Of a DNA stretch of 14,698 bases, positions 14,651 through 14,698 are shown piece by piece. Origin of the DNA: CAZOMR01 sp964580655 (lineage in GTDB: Bacteria; RBG-13-61-14; CAZOMR01); contig CAZOMR010000059.1 in NCBI GenBank assembly GCA_964580655.1, positions 1 through 14,698 of the forward strand, read 5' to 3'. Positions within the stretch are counted from its first letter, which is position 1, and each line of letters begins with the position of its first letter. The notes below the pieces were generated by a model. The model ran no database searches. It worked only from the letters and a program-made list of their open reading frames with translations, and had not been told where the DNA came from. The translations under genes were made by a program, and so were the position numbers.

Positions 14651-14698
14651 ATTCTCGGCCGTAGGGGCTCTGCTTGCTGCGCCCTTTGAGGGCAGGGC
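14651..14698. repeat. Possible dispersed repeat at the window end
   Basis: CGGCCGTAGGGGCTCTGCTT followed by GCTGCGCCC is close to a 'GTAGGGGC...GCGCCC' palindromic repeat common in environmental genomes. It is followed by a small hairpin, GCCCT-TTG-AGGGC (14681-14693). The repeat is cut by the window edge, so the call is tentative. Confidence 0.3.

Overview
This window looks like a metagenome-derived contig from a Gram-negative bacterium. One gene has a lipoprotein signal, two have Sec signal peptides, Shine-Dalgarno sites are mostly good, and there is a 100-N scaffold gap at 6537-6636. I cannot name a lineage from these genes. Base composition changes along the window. Positions 1 to about 1550 are visibly AT-rich; from about 2000 onward the composition is balanced to moderately GC-rich. 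The left block therefore looks like accessory DNA.

Layout: (1) 1-1546, plus strand: the tail of an unidentified gene and three small genes of unknown function, the last a short membrane protein. (2) 1547-2005: non-coding, with a nested palindromic repeat. (3) 2006-3331, plus strand: a rhomboid protease with a cytosolic TPR-like part and an extra C-terminal membrane helix. (4) 3404-4123, minus strand: a crotonase-fold protein, best read as a delta3,delta2-enoyl-CoA isomerase. It is divergent from (5) 4328-5356, plus strand: the RNA 3'-terminal phosphate cyclase RtcA, with back-to-back promoters between the two. (6) 5358-6650: a RAYT-type (REP-associated tyrosine transposase) unit. It has a repeat array, a Y1 transposase with a DnaA-domain-IV-like C-terminus, a 26-nt inverted repeat and an assembly gap. 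(7) 6708-14491, all minus strand: a secreted GH78 alpha-L-rhamnosidase, a beta-propeller lipoprotein, a TetR-type regulator fragment without its DNA-binding domain, and a secreted GH97 glycosidase.

The right half suggests use of plant- or algal-type glycosides. GH78 would release rhamnose and GH97 an alpha-linked galactose or glucose, both outside the cytoplasm. No transporter, SusCD pair or intact sugar regulator lies in the window. The lipoprotein and TetR fragment are bracketed by two decayed copies of one sequence that may be a transposase remnant.

The most distinctive feature is the number of unrelated repeat families in the intergenic regions: a nested GC-rich palindrome, a tandem 9-mer at the rtcA start, the RAYT array, the decayed direct repeats and a double hairpin of REP type. 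The best candidate for a little-described system is the RAYT/DnaA-IV transposase with its array and inverted repeats. The AT-rich three-gene block is second.
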